A DNA stretch of 64,000 nucleotides from [Flavobacterium] thermophilum (GTDB lineage: Bacteria; Bacillota; Bacilli; Bacillales; Anoxybacillaceae): positions 62,001-126,000 of the forward strand of contig UGGS01000001.1 in the NCBI GenBank assembly GCA_900450595.1. Direction: 5' to 3'. Below are positions 52,577 to 60,982 of this stretch, piece after piece (positions within the stretch are counted from its first letter, which is position 1; each line of letters starts with the position of its first letter). The position numbers and the translations under genes were made by a program. The notes under the pieces are model-generated. The model made no database searches. It was given only the letters and a program-made list of their open reading frames with translations, and had not been told where the DNA came from.

Positions 52577-53146
52577 TTGATGGTTCCAGTAGGGGTATCG
52601 AATCGCCACATTCATTTATCAAAAGAACACATGGCGGCGCTGTTTGGCGAAGGCGCCGAGCTGACGGTGCTCAAGCCGTTGTCGCAGCCTGGCCAGTTCG
52701 CCGCCAAGGAAACGGTGACGGTCGAAGGGCCGAAAGGGAAAATTGAAAACGTCCGCGTCCTCGGACCGGTCCGTTCGCTCACCCAGCTTGAAATTTCGAA
52801 AACCGACAGCTTCAAGCTCGGCGTCGCGCCCCCGGTCCGCTTATCCGGCGATATTGACGGAACGCCGGGCATTACGATTCACGGACCGAAGGGGACGGTG
52901 ACCGTCGACAAAGGGGTGATCATTGCCAAGCGCCACATTCATATGACGCCGAAAGATGCCGAGACGTTTGGCGTCCGCGATAAACAAGTTGTGAAAGTAA
53001 AAACGCAAGGGGAGCGGGCGCTCATTTTTGACGAAGTGATCGTCCGCGTCAGCGAAGATTTTGCATTAGATATGCACATTGACACCGATGAAGCGAACGC
53101 GGCCGGCTTGAAAACGGGCGATTATGTCGAACTGCTTCCATCGTGA
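52577..53146 (+). CDS. pduL: Phosphate propanoyltransferase / phosphotransacylase PduL
   Basis: 189 residues. Two similar barrels carry the zinc-binding motifs VGVSNRHIHLS (first half) and IIAKRHIHMTP (second half), which define PduL. It converts acyl-CoA and phosphate to acyl-phosphate. It lacks an N-terminal encapsulation peptide, so it should be a free cytoplasmic enzyme, and there are no microcompartment shell genes nearby. Start TTG 52577 or ATG 52580, after AAAGGAG. Confidence 0.92.
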   Translation: MMVPVGVSNRHIHLSKEHMAALFGEGAELTVLKPLSQPGQFAAKETVTVEGPKGKIENVRVLGPVRSLTQLEISKTDSFKLGVAPPVRLSGDIDGTPGITIHGPKGTVTVDKGVIIAKRHIHMTPKDAETFGVRDKQVVKVKTQGERALIFDEVIVRVSEDFALDMHIDTDEANAAGLKTGDYVELLPS

Positions 53147-53171
53147 AACCATCCGCGCCAAAGGCGGACAA

Positions 53172-53206
53172 AGCGCCCTCTCGGTACAAACGAGAGGGCG
53201 CTTCCC
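53172..53206. terminator. Two-way terminator between pduL and the next gene
   Basis: AGCGCCCTCTCG (53172-53183) pairs perfectly with CGAGAGGGCGCT (53191-53202) between converging genes. Confidence 0.75.
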
Positions 53207-53207
53207 A

Positions 53208-53756
53208 TTAATGCGGCCGCTTCTTCTCTGATGCTAGTGTGCCGACAAGATGAAACGGCGCATCACGCCGAATGGCGTCAATGACGCCGCTGCTGATTTC
53301 TTGATGGGTGAGCCAACGCGTGCTGTGCTCTTCGATCACGAAGCCAAGCTGAATTTGCCGGTACAGGCAAGCGGAAGACAAACGGAGTTCCCGCTTTGCC
53401 TCGGCCGGATGGGCCCGGCTGCCGAGCACGTGGAACAGACGCCAAGGACCGGGATGTCTGCTATTTTCCCGGATGATGGCCGGAAACGCCTGTTTCCCGT
53501 CGCTGTGCACCCATGCGACAACAAGGTCGAAGGCTCTGTTTTCATTGATTGTTTGGTGAATCAAGGAACATAGTACATCATGATCGCGATAATCGACCAA
53601 AAGCGGGGTAATGGCCTCCAGATGTGCGGCGCGGGCGATGAGCCGTTCCATCCGTTCCCTGTTCCGGGCGACGATGGATACATGGTACCCTTCTCGCACG
53701 AGCCAAAGCGACACGTCGGTTAACATGCCTGTCCCGCCGATGACGAGTGCGTGCAT
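53208..53756 (-). CDS. Short Rossmann-fold oxidoreductase-like protein
   Basis: 182 residues beginning MHALVIGGTGMLTDVSLWL, an NAD(P)-binding start (GGTGML), with SIVARNRERMERL after the second strand and the DYRDHDVL segment. The classical SDR YxxxK catalytic pair is not seen. It may be a nucleotide-binding protein without dehydrogenase activity. AAAGGAGAACC precedes the ATG. It lies just downstream of the S9 peptidase gene in the same direction (18 bases). Confidence 0.7.
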   Translation of the reverse strand: MHALVIGGTGMLTDVSLWLVREGYHVSIVARNRERMERLIARAAHLEAITPLLVDYRDHDVLCSLIHQTINENRAFDLVVAWVHSDGKQAFPAIIRENSRHPGPWRLFHVLGSRAHPAEAKRELRLSSACLYRQIQLGFVIEEHSTRWLTHQEISSGVIDAIRRDAPFHLVGTLASEKKRPH

Positions 53757-53774
53757 GGTGGTTCTCCTTTCGGA

Positions 53775-55796
53775 TTAATGCGATGCTCCTTTCAAATAGC
53801 GGTCAAACCAGTCGACGATATGGCGAAGACGCTCAAGCCGAAGAGCAGGGTTGCCGGTGCGCGACAAATCGTGGTTGGCGTCCGGAAAGCGGACGAGCTT
53901 TGTTTCCCGCCCGAGCTGCTTTAAGGCGACAAACAGCTGTTCGGCCTGCTCGATTGGGCAGCGGTAATCGCGTTCGCTGTGCAAAATCAAAAGCGGTGTG
54001 CGCATGTGTTTGACGTATTTGAGCGGCGAATGATGCCAAAGCCGCTCAGCGTCTTCCCAAACGTCGCAGCCGACTTCCCATTTCGTGAAAAAGTAGCCGA
54101 TGTCGCTCACGCCAGAGAAGCTGAGCCAGTTGGAAATCGAACGTTGAGTGACAGCCGCTTTGAATCGGTCGGTATGCCCAACGATCCAGTTCGTCATAAA
54201 TCCGCCGTAGCTGCCGCCGGTGACGCCAAGCCGTTCTTTGTCAATAAAGTCGAACTTGCTGATGGCGGCGTCGACGCCAGCCATAATGTCTTCATAATCC
54301 ATGCCGCCATAGTCGCCGCGCACCGCATTGACAAACGACTGGCCGTATCCGTGGCTGCCGCGCGGGTTCGTAAACAGCACGGCATAACCGGATGAAGCGA
54401 GCAGCTGCAATTCATGGAAAAACGTAAATCCATACATCGCATGCGGCCCGCCGTGAATTTCGACGACAAGCGGCGCCTTTTCCCCTTCGTCAAGCTCAGG
54501 CGGTTTCATGATCCAGCCTTGAATCTCCAAACCGTCCGCCGATCGATACGTAAACGGTTCGGCATCGGCGAACACCACTTCGTTTTCGAGCGCTTCATTG
54601 GCACGCGTAAGCCGCGTTTTCGTTCCATCGGCAAGCGAGACCGCATATAAATCGCCAACGGACGTAGGCGAGCTGATGGCGGCGATGGCTTGCTGTTCAC
54701 TTGGGTGGATGGCTAAACCGTATAAATGGAAGTTGCCTTCGATCACCGGAACGATCGGGCCGTCGAGCGGGACGAAATACAAGTTGACGCGTCCGCGCTC
54801 TGAGGCGGTGACATACAGGCCGCTTCCGTCGCTCGCCCAAATCGGGCCCGGGCCTTTCGCATCAGCGTGCATGTCGCCGACCATGGCGTCACCGAGATGG
54901 ACGTCCCAGTCGGCGGTCAACACCCGCTTCGTTCCACGTTCCGGCTCAAAGACGTAAAGCCGGTGAAGCGTCGCCCCAAGATAAGCCAAATCATGGCCGA
55001 TGGCCGCGAGCTTCATTCCGTCCGGCGACCAGGCGAGTGAAGCGAACGCGCCGCAGCCGTTCGTCAAGTTCGTTTCTGTTTTTTTCTCGAGATCGAGCAA
55101 AATGATGTCGCGGGTAAAGGCGGTGTCCGGATCCTCGTTTCGGTTGGCGACAAAGGCAAGCGTCCGTCCGTTTGGCGAAATCGCAAACGAACCGATTTCC
55201 TCCTCGCGGCCCGTCAACGCTTCGATTTTTCCTGACAGCACATCGATGCGCGTGAGCACCGCCCGTTTGCCGTCAAGAAAACCAGCCGCGTCCGATTTGT
55301 AATACAGCCGCTCGATCACGCGCGGTTTCAGGTCGGCTCGCTTCACTTCTGCCTTTTCCGGTTCTTCGCGGTCTTCAATCGTTTCATCATCGCCAAGCGT
55401 CGTTAGGGCGATGAGAAACGTTCCATCCGGCGACCAGACGTAATCGCGCACGCCGTTTTTGAAAAACGTCAGCTGGCGCGCTTCGCCGCCATTGGCAGGC
55501 AGCAGCCAAAGCTGCACACGCCCCGAGCGGTCAGACAAAAAGGCGATCGTTTCGCCGTCCGGGGAAAAGAGCGGCTTCGTGTCGCGACAGCGCCCGAACG
55601 TCCATGGACGGACGGAGCCGTCTTCCGTCCACATAGATAGATGGGAGCGGTATTGGTTTTCTTCGTCGATCGATTTTTCCACAAACACGACGCGCGTTCC
55701 GTCCGGCGCGTAGTGCGGGTCGCGCACCGAGCGGAGGCGAAGCAAATCTTCCGCCGTCATGCCGCGGCGTTTTGTCGGTTGTTCGTTGTTGTTCAT
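53775..55796 (-). CDS. S9-family prolyl oligopeptidase / acylaminoacyl-peptidase
   Basis: 673 residues. The N-terminal beta-propeller (WD-like repeats SPDGETIAFLSDR, SPNGRTLAFVANR, SPDGMKLAAIGHD) covers about 1-410. The C-terminal alpha/beta hydrolase has the Ser in GVTGGSYGGFMTNW, oxyanion HGGPHAMYG, Asp near SERDYRCP and His in DANHDLSR. It cleaves short peptides in the cytoplasm. Start at 55796 after AAAGAGGGGG. Confidence 0.92.
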   Translation of the reverse strand: MNNNEQPTKRRGMTAEDLLRLRSVRDPHYAPDGTRVVFVEKSIDEENQYRSHLSMWTEDGSVRPWTFGRCRDTKPLFSPDGETIAFLSDRSGRVQLWLLPANGGEARQLTFFKNGVRDYVWSPDGTFLIALTTLGDDETIEDREEPEKAEVKRADLKPRVIERLYYKSDAAGFLDGKRAVLTRIDVLSGKIEALTGREEEIGSFAISPNGRTLAFVANRNEDPDTAFTRDIILLDLEKKTETNLTNGCGAFASLAWSPDGMKLAAIGHDLAYLGATLHRLYVFEPERGTKRVLTADWDVHLGDAMVGDMHADAKGPGPIWASDGSGLYVTASERGRVNLYFVPLDGPIVPVIEGNFHLYGLAIHPSEQQAIAAISSPTSVGDLYAVSLADGTKTRLTRANEALENEVVFADAEPFTYRSADGLEIQGWIMKPPELDEGEKAPLVVEIHGGPHAMYGFTFFHELQLLASSGYAVLFTNPRGSHGYGQSFVNAVRGDYGGMDYEDIMAGVDAAISKFDFIDKERLGVTGGSYGGFMTNWIVGHTDRFKAAVTQRSISNWLSFSGVSDIGYFFTKWEVGCDVWEDAERLWHHSPLKYVKHMRTPLLILHSERDYRCPIEQAEQLFVALKQLGRETKLVRFPDANHDLSRTGNPALRLERLRHIVDWFDRYLKGASH

Positions 55797-55880
55797 CAGT
55801 TGGCCCCCTCTTTCTTTTAAGTAAAATGGAACTACATTGTATATTTCGTCTTCCGAAAGACAAGATCCTGCCTAAAACAG

Positions 55881-55917
55881 AAAAAACGAACGCCCCCATA
55901 ATGGACGTTCGCTTTTT
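55881..55917 (-). terminator. Terminator after the lysine permease gene
   Basis: CGAACG (55887-55892) and CGTTCG (55906-55911) form the stem. On the minus strand it ends in TTTTTTC just after the permease stop. Confidence 0.65.
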
Positions 55918-55919
55918 GG

Positions 55920-57344
55920 CTATGCCGATAATTTTTGTTTTTCTTTCGCCTGCTGTGCCGCTTTTTTTACTTGCGGATAGAAGATTAGGCCGCTAGCGAG
56001 CAGGACAACACCGAGTAGGAAGGTTTTGATGTCTGCCGTGCCAGCGATAACGACCCAGATCGAATACACCGTCGCTAAGGCCGCAATGATTCCGTCAACC
56101 ATCCGCTCGCGCGCCTCCATGTACGTTTCGCCGGTGAGCGTGAGTTTCAACTGAAAGACGGAAGCGATCAAATACGGGATGAGGTAGGCGAGCGTAGCGA
56201 TGTAAATGACAAAATCGAACGCTGCCGCCATCGAATGGGAAATGGTCGAGAAAATGAACAGCTGGGCTAATGCATTCGATAGCGTCAACGAGAAGCTTGG
56301 CACGTTTTTCTTGTTTTCTCTCAAAAAGGCCGGCAGAAACAGCCCTTGTTTCGCCGCCTGGTACGGCACCTCAGCGCTCAGCAAGATCCAGCCGAGCGTC
56401 GAGCCGAGCAGGCTAATGAGCCCAAGACCAGCCAACACGTAGCCGCCCGCCGGTCCGACGATGGCAATGATGGCATCAACGAGCGGTTTTTCCGATTGAA
56501 TGAGTTTGTTTTGCGGCAAGACGCCCATTACCAAAAAGCTGATGCCAATATAAATGGCCAAAGCGATCAAAAGACCGGCGATCGTCGCCCGCTTCACATC
56601 CGCCTGTTTGCGCGCCCGCGAAGCGAACACCATCGCCGATTCAACACCGACAAACGCCCAAAGCGTCGCTAACGCGGCGTTGTTAATTTGTCCAAGCAGG
56701 CCGAGCGGCTGTCCGTCTCCGTCATAACGCGGGGCATCAAGCGGACCGACGACCGCTCTGTCAAAAGCGAACAAGGCAATGACAATAAACAGGAAAAAGC
56801 CGAGCACTTTCGCCGCTGTCGCCGCGAAATTCAACTTGCCGGCATCTTCTACGCCGCGCAAAATAATGGCGTGCATCACCCAAAGAAGCGCCGTGCAGAC
56901 GAGAAAGGTAAGCAAATTCCCAAGCTTTAGCGTAAACGAGCCCATCGTGAGAACGGTTTTGTCGCTCGTTAATACAGGGAAAAATGTCGACAAGTAGCTC
57001 GCAAACGTCGTGATGATGGCGACATTGCCGGCAAAGTTGCCGACCCAGTAGCCCCACGATGACATAAATCCCGATAAAATCGAGAGATTGGAGCCTTTCG
57101 GAAACAGCTCCTTCGCGTAAATTTGCGGACCGCCGCCTAAGTCGGGCTTGCGGATTGCCAAGTTGCCAAACACAAGCGCCGTCATGAGGACACCGGCTCC
57201 GGTCAGCAGCCAGGCGAACATGACGCCGATGGGGCTCGCCGCCTCCGCCAACGAGCGCGGCAGCATAAAAATGCCGGATCCGACCATATTGCCCACGACA
57301 AGCGCGGTTAACACCCAAATGCCAAGTTTTCGTTGCTGATCCAA
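55920..57344 (-). CDS. APC-superfamily basic amino acid permease, probable lysine transporter
   Basis: 474 residues, about 12 spans, with the APA-type signature (GIWVLTALVVGNMVGSGIFMLPRSLAEAASP, LGGGPQIYAKELFPKGSNLSILSG, FVGVESAMVFASRARKQADVKRAT). The family includes lysine, arginine/ornithine and polyamine antiporters. A lysine riboswitch directly upstream points to lysine import. TTG start at 57344 (or 57350) after AAAGGAG; the frame upstream runs through the riboswitch terminator and is not coding. Confidence 0.88.
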   Translation of the reverse strand: MDQQRKLGIWVLTALVVGNMVGSGIFMLPRSLAEAASPIGVMFAWLLTGAGVLMTALVFGNLAIRKPDLGGGPQIYAKELFPKGSNLSILSGFMSSWGYWVGNFAGNVAIITTFASYLSTFFPVLTSDKTVLTMGSFTLKLGNLLTFLVCTALLWVMHAIILRGVEDAGKLNFAATAAKVLGFFLFIVIALFAFDRAVVGPLDAPRYDGDGQPLGLLGQINNAALATLWAFVGVESAMVFASRARKQADVKRATIAGLLIALAIYIGISFLVMGVLPQNKLIQSEKPLVDAIIAIVGPAGGYVLAGLGLISLLGSTLGWILLSAEVPYQAAKQGLFLPAFLRENKKNVPSFSLTLSNALAQLFIFSTISHSMAAAFDFVIYIATLAYLIPYLIASVFQLKLTLTGETYMEARERMVDGIIAALATVYSIWVVIAGTADIKTFLLGVVLLASGLIFYPQVKKAAQQAKEKQKLSA

Positions 57345-57361
57345 GGTCAAAACGCTCCTTT

Positions 57362-57398
57362 CGAAAAAAGAAAGCACCCGCGCCTTTTCAGCGGGTGC
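57362..57398 (-). terminator. Expression-platform terminator of the lysine riboswitch
   Basis: GCACCCGC (57398-57391 on the minus strand) pairs with GCGGGTGC (57381-57374), followed by TTTCTTTTTTC, shortly before the permease start. Confidence 0.85.
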
Positions 57399-57423
57399 AT
57401 GATCGATTCGCATCCAACTGAAT

Positions 57424-57597
57424 GGCGATAGCGCTCCATCGCCCAAGGGCGATGGCAGTCCTGCGCCTGTTCGGCCGCAGGCCCAGCTTGCGCCGCCGGA
57501 GCGCGCCGCAAACTTCGGCGGTGAACCCTTTCCCGCTGCGTCATGGACCGCTCCGAGCCTCGGCAGCGCTACTTTTGTTCACCGCAACCTCTATCCC
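57424..57597 (-). promoter_or_regulatory. Lysine riboswitch (L-box)
   Basis: Reading the minus strand: GGATAGAGGTTGCGG, AGTAGC, GGGAAAGGG, CACCGCCGAAG, the CTGCGGCCGAACAGGC arm, GGACTGCCATC, and GAGCGCTATCGCC closing the basal helix against the GGATAG start. These are the conserved L-box elements in order. Confidence 0.88.
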
Positions 57598-57633
57598 ATT
57601 GAAGTGGAGAGGGGGTATATGGTTGCCGACATT

Positions 57634-57662
57634 ATATTACCCAATTCGACAAAAACCGTCAA
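57634..57662 (-). promoter_or_regulatory. Promoter of the lysine-riboswitch permease
   Basis: On the minus strand TTGACG (57662-57657), a 17-base spacer and TAATAT (57639-57634). Confidence 0.7.
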
Positions 57663-57749
57663 TATCTTTTGGTTGGAAGAGTGAGTCAAGACGTTGGATT
57701 TTCATGGACACTCTCCTCTACATACCAGACATGATCATTGCTTCGTATT

Positions 57750-57919
57750 CCTGAATCCGTGATAAAAACGCGTTCAAACTGCTGAGAAAGCTTGATAAAT
57801 CAACAAATATCACACTTTTTGCTTTTCACTCAATAAGTGAACATCCGAAACTGGGCTAAACCCTTGATATGATTACGTTTTCCGGTGCTTTTGATGAGCT
57901 GCTGTCACGGATTCAGGGT
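57750..57919. mobile_element. Second type of small inverted-repeat element (MITE-like)
   Basis: CCTGAATCCGTGA (57750-57762) and its perfect complement TCACGGATTCAGG (57907-57919) bound a 170-bp AT-rich non-coding unit. The repeats and length resemble a miniature transposable element or the trimmed ends of an IS. No second copy is in the window and no target duplication is obvious. The rest of 57663-58088 holds only the pepF leader. Confidence 0.55.
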
Positions 57920-58088
57920 ATTGTTTGTGTGGGGTAAAATGGAAGTGTATTTAAGGGGTTGGAAAAGGAGGATATTTTTGAAGTTCGACGAATATACAAT
58001 TGGTCAGTGAAACATGGAAAAGGTTCATTTCACTGGGGATGGATCTTTTCCCATCATCATATTCCGTGAAAAAAAGAAGGGGATGAGC

Positions 58089-59783
58089 ATGAAGTTTTCT
58101 GAGTTTCGTTATGAGCGGCCGGACATCGCTCAATTGCAAGCATCGTTTCAAGAAGCGCTTGATTCGTTCCGCCGTGCCGGGAGCGCCGCCTTGCAGCACG
58201 AGGCGATGAAGCGGATCAATGCACTGCGCCGCCGCTACAGCACGATGGCGAACCTTTGCCATATTCGCCATACGATCGATACAAACGATGAGTTCTATAA
58301 GAAAGAACAAGACTTTTTCGATGAAACGGAGCCGATCGTCAAGGGGCTTGTCAACGATTATTACCGCGCGCTTGTTTCCTCGCCGTTCCGCGCTGAATTG
58401 GAACAAGTATGGGGGAAACAGCTGTTTGCGTTGGCGGAAACGCAACTGAAAACATACGCGCCGGCGATTGTAGAGGACTTGCAAAAAGAAAACAAGCTGG
58501 CAAGCGAATATACGAAGCTCATCGCATCGGCGAAAATCATGTTTGAAGGGGAAGAGCGGACGCTTGCCCAGCTGCAGCCGTTTGTCGAGTCGCCGGACCG
58601 CACGATGCGCCAACGGGCGAGCGAAGCGCGGTTTTCGTTTTTCACGGACCACGAAAAAGAGCTAGATAAGCTGTATGATGAGCTCGTCCACGTCCGCACG
58701 GCGATCGCCCGCAAGCTCGGTTTCCAAAACTTTGTGGAACTCGGCTATGCCCGTTTAGGACGGACCGATTACAATGCCGATATGGTCGCAGGCTACCGCC
58801 GGCAAGTGAAAACGCACATCGTCCCGCTCGCGTCCAAGCTGCGCGAGCGCCAGCGGCAGCGGATTCAGGTCGACCGGCTTACGTATTATGATGAGCCGTT
58901 CATGTTTCCGAGCGGCAACCCGGCGCCAAAAGGGGACGCCGCTTGGATTGTTGACAACGGCCGGCGCATGTATGAAGAGCTGTCGCCGGAAACAGGCGAG
59001 TTTTTCCGCTATATGGTCGAACATGAATTGATGGACCTCGTCGCCAAAAAAGGAAAGGCGGGCGGCGGCTATTGCACGTATATCGATGATTACAAGGCGC
59101 CGTTTATTTTCTCGAACTTTACCGGCACATCCGGCGACATTGACGTATTGACCCATGAAGCCGGACATGCGTTCCAAGTGTATGAAAGCCGTCATTACGA
59201 CATTCCGGAATACAACTGGCCGACGCTTGAGGCGTGTGAAATCCATTCGATGAGCATGGAATTTTTCACATGGCCGTGGATGGAGCTCTTTTTCGGCGAA
59301 GACGCCGACAAATACCGGTTCGCCCATTTGAGCGACGCGCTCTTGTTTTTGCCGTACGGCGTGGCGGTCGATGAATTTCAGCACGCTGTCTACGAGAACC
59401 CGGATATGACGCCAGCGGAGCGGAAGAGTGTCTGGCGCAACATCGAAAAAGCGTATTTGCCGACAAGAGACTACGCCGGCCATGACTACCTTGAGCGCGG
59501 CGGGTTTTGGCAGCGACAAGGGCATATTTACACCGATCCGTTTTATTACATCGATTACACCCTTGCGCAAGTGTGCGCGTTCCAGTTTTGGAAGCGGGCG
59601 CAGGAAGACCGGGAATCAGCCTGGCGCGACTATGTGGCGCTTTGCCGATTGGGCGGCAGCCGGCCGTTTACTGAGCTCGTCAAAAGCGCCAACCTAAAGT
59701 CGCCGTTTGCTGACGGGGCGGTCGCTTCGGTCGTCGGCCATATCGAGCGGTGGTTGGACAGCGTCGATGACAAAGCTTTGTAA
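58089..59783 (+). CDS. pepF: M3-family oligoendopeptidase F
   Basis: 564 residues. Zinc site LTHEAGHAFQVYESR (HExxH, about residue 355) with the downstream Glu in EACEIHSMSMEFF. The N-terminal helical domain covers about 1-200. It degrades oligopeptides in the cytoplasm. ATG at 58089 after AAGGGG; the earlier in-frame codons up to 58014 lack a site. A terminator follows. Confidence 0.94.
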   Translation: MKFSEFRYERPDIAQLQASFQEALDSFRRAGSAALQHEAMKRINALRRRYSTMANLCHIRHTIDTNDEFYKKEQDFFDETEPIVKGLVNDYYRALVSSPFRAELEQVWGKQLFALAETQLKTYAPAIVEDLQKENKLASEYTKLIASAKIMFEGEERTLAQLQPFVESPDRTMRQRASEARFSFFTDHEKELDKLYDELVHVRTAIARKLGFQNFVELGYARLGRTDYNADMVAGYRRQVKTHIVPLASKLRERQRQRIQVDRLTYYDEPFMFPSGNPAPKGDAAWIVDNGRRMYEELSPETGEFFRYMVEHELMDLVAKKGKAGGGYCTYIDDYKAPFIFSNFTGTSGDIDVLTHEAGHAFQVYESRHYDIPEYNWPTLEACEIHSMSMEFFTWPWMELFFGEDADKYRFAHLSDALLFLPYGVAVDEFQHAVYENPDMTPAERKSVWRNIEKAYLPTRDYAGHDYLERGGFWQRQGHIYTDPFYYIDYTLAQVCAFQFWKRAQEDRESAWRDYVALCRLGGSRPFTELVKSANLKSPFADGAVASVVGHIERWLDSVDDKAL

Positions 59784-59798
59784 AAAGAAGCAAAGAAG

Positions 59799-59830
59799 GC
59801 GGGCGGGAACAGCACCGCCCTGCTTTTCTT
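59799..59830 (+). terminator. Terminator after pepF
   Basis: GGGCGG (59801-59806) pairs with CCGCCC (59815-59820) with flanking pairs, followed by TGCTTTTCTTT. Confidence 0.7.
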
Positions 59831-59844
59831 TATCATCTCGCGCC

Positions 59845-59956
59845 GAGAAGACCCCCACTTCCACGTGTTGGGCGGGGATGGCTTGGTTGACAGCCTGCTG
59901 TGGGGCGGGTGTTTCCAACAATCTCTCACCTCAAAGCTCAAGCGTAGGTGGGAGAG
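59845..59956. repeat. Cluster of GC-rich hairpins, possible IS200/IS605 end remnants
   Basis: A CCCCCAC...GGGCGGGG foldback (around 59850-59878) is followed by CTCTCACCT (59923-59931) pairing with AGGTGGGAGAG (59946-59956). There is no gene in between. The style resembles the hairpin ends of IS200/IS605-like units, and the stretch may include one end of such an element; the evidence is structural only. Confidence 0.3.
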
Positions 59957-60003
59957 CGTTCAATTTGAAAACTTCTATCAAACTGGGGAAAAGGGGGAAA
60001 ACG

Positions 60004-60522
60004 ATGATCCGTAAAGCCACATGGGTCGACGCACTGGCCATCGCTTCGGTCCACGTCGAAAGTTGGAAGACGACGTACAGCGGCATCGTGCCGGACGCGT
60101 ACTTGGAGACGTTGGCAGTGGGAGAAAAACAAACGTTATGGGAGAAGGTGCTCAGCCAATCGGACCATTCCGTGTTTGTCGCCGAGGAAAACGGACGCGT
60201 CGTTGGATTCGTCTCCGGCGGACCAAATCGGGCAGCCGACGGTCTGATAGCGAAGTATGACGGGGAGCTGTATGCGATTTATTTGCTTAAAGAGGTGCAA
60301 GGAAAAGGGCTCGGCCGGCAACTCGTTCAAGCGTTGATCCGCCATTTGGCGCAAAAAGGCATTCATTCGCTGGTCGTCTGGGTGCTTGCCGACAATCCGT
60401 CACGCGGTTTTTACGAACGGCTTGGCGGTGAAAAACTGGCCGAGGAAAGGGTGGAAATCGGTGGAAAAGCATTATGGGAGTGGTGCTACGGCTGGCGAGA
60501 CGTCCAATTGATGGAACAGTAG
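60004..60522 (+). CDS. GNAT-family N-acetyltransferase
   Basis: 172 residues. Acyl-CoA motif IYLLKEVQGKGLGRQLVQALIRHLAQKG (about 95-122), preceded by a typical N-terminal strand-helix with VHVESWKTTYSGIVPD, common in GNATs near toxin or stress genes. Substrate unknown. GGGGGAAAACG precedes the ATG. Confidence 0.88.
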   Translation: MIRKATWVDALAIASVHVESWKTTYSGIVPDAYLETLAVGEKQTLWEKVLSQSDHSVFVAEENGRVVGFVSGGPNRAADGLIAKYDGELYAIYLLKEVQGKGLGRQLVQALIRHLAQKGIHSLVVWVLADNPSRGFYERLGGEKLAEERVEIGGKALWEWCYGWRDVQLMEQ

Positions 60523-60553
60523 GTGGACTGCCGAACCGTCGGCAGCCCGCTTT

Positions 60554-60636
60554 CTCCTTTTGCCTGACCACCATTGGGACGATGAGGCGGAGATGGAGCG
60601 GACGATTCACGTGTTGATGAACGGTCTGCGGCGCTA
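60554..60636 (+). pseudogene. C-terminal stump resembling a TetR-type regulator
   Basis: The frame reads LLPDHHWDDEAEMERTIHVL then MNGLRR and a stop. This resembles the last helix of TetR-family regulators, but the rest of the gene is missing. Short, so tentative. Confidence 0.3.
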
Positions 60637-60982
60637 ACCGGCCGGCTTCCGCACTGAAGCCGGCCTAGCTGTTTTTCTTAGCATAATCGAGGATGGCTTT
60701 CGTAAATTGTTTGAAATCATCAAGATGGTGTTCGACGATGGCTTGCAAGATGCCAAGGTTCAGTTGTTGATAGTCGTGAACGGCGATGTTGCGGAATCCG
60801 ACCATCGCCTTCATCTTTTTGCTTATGGAAGGGGAGATGACCCCATGTTCTTCGAGGAGAGCGAATGCATCGCGGCTATGCTGCGGCAGTCCGAATTTCT
60901 GCTCGGCCACAATATGCATGGCCAAATCGATGCATGCCTCGCACGCCCGCTGTAAATTCAGAACGATCGAATCTTGTTTTGT

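Noticed and set aside
57977..58011. Ten-codon frame after AAGGAGG (start LKFDEYTIGQ)
   Set aside because: The start signal is good and the sequence recalls the N-terminus of a MaoC-like protein, but it stops at once. Too short to call more than a possible scrap.
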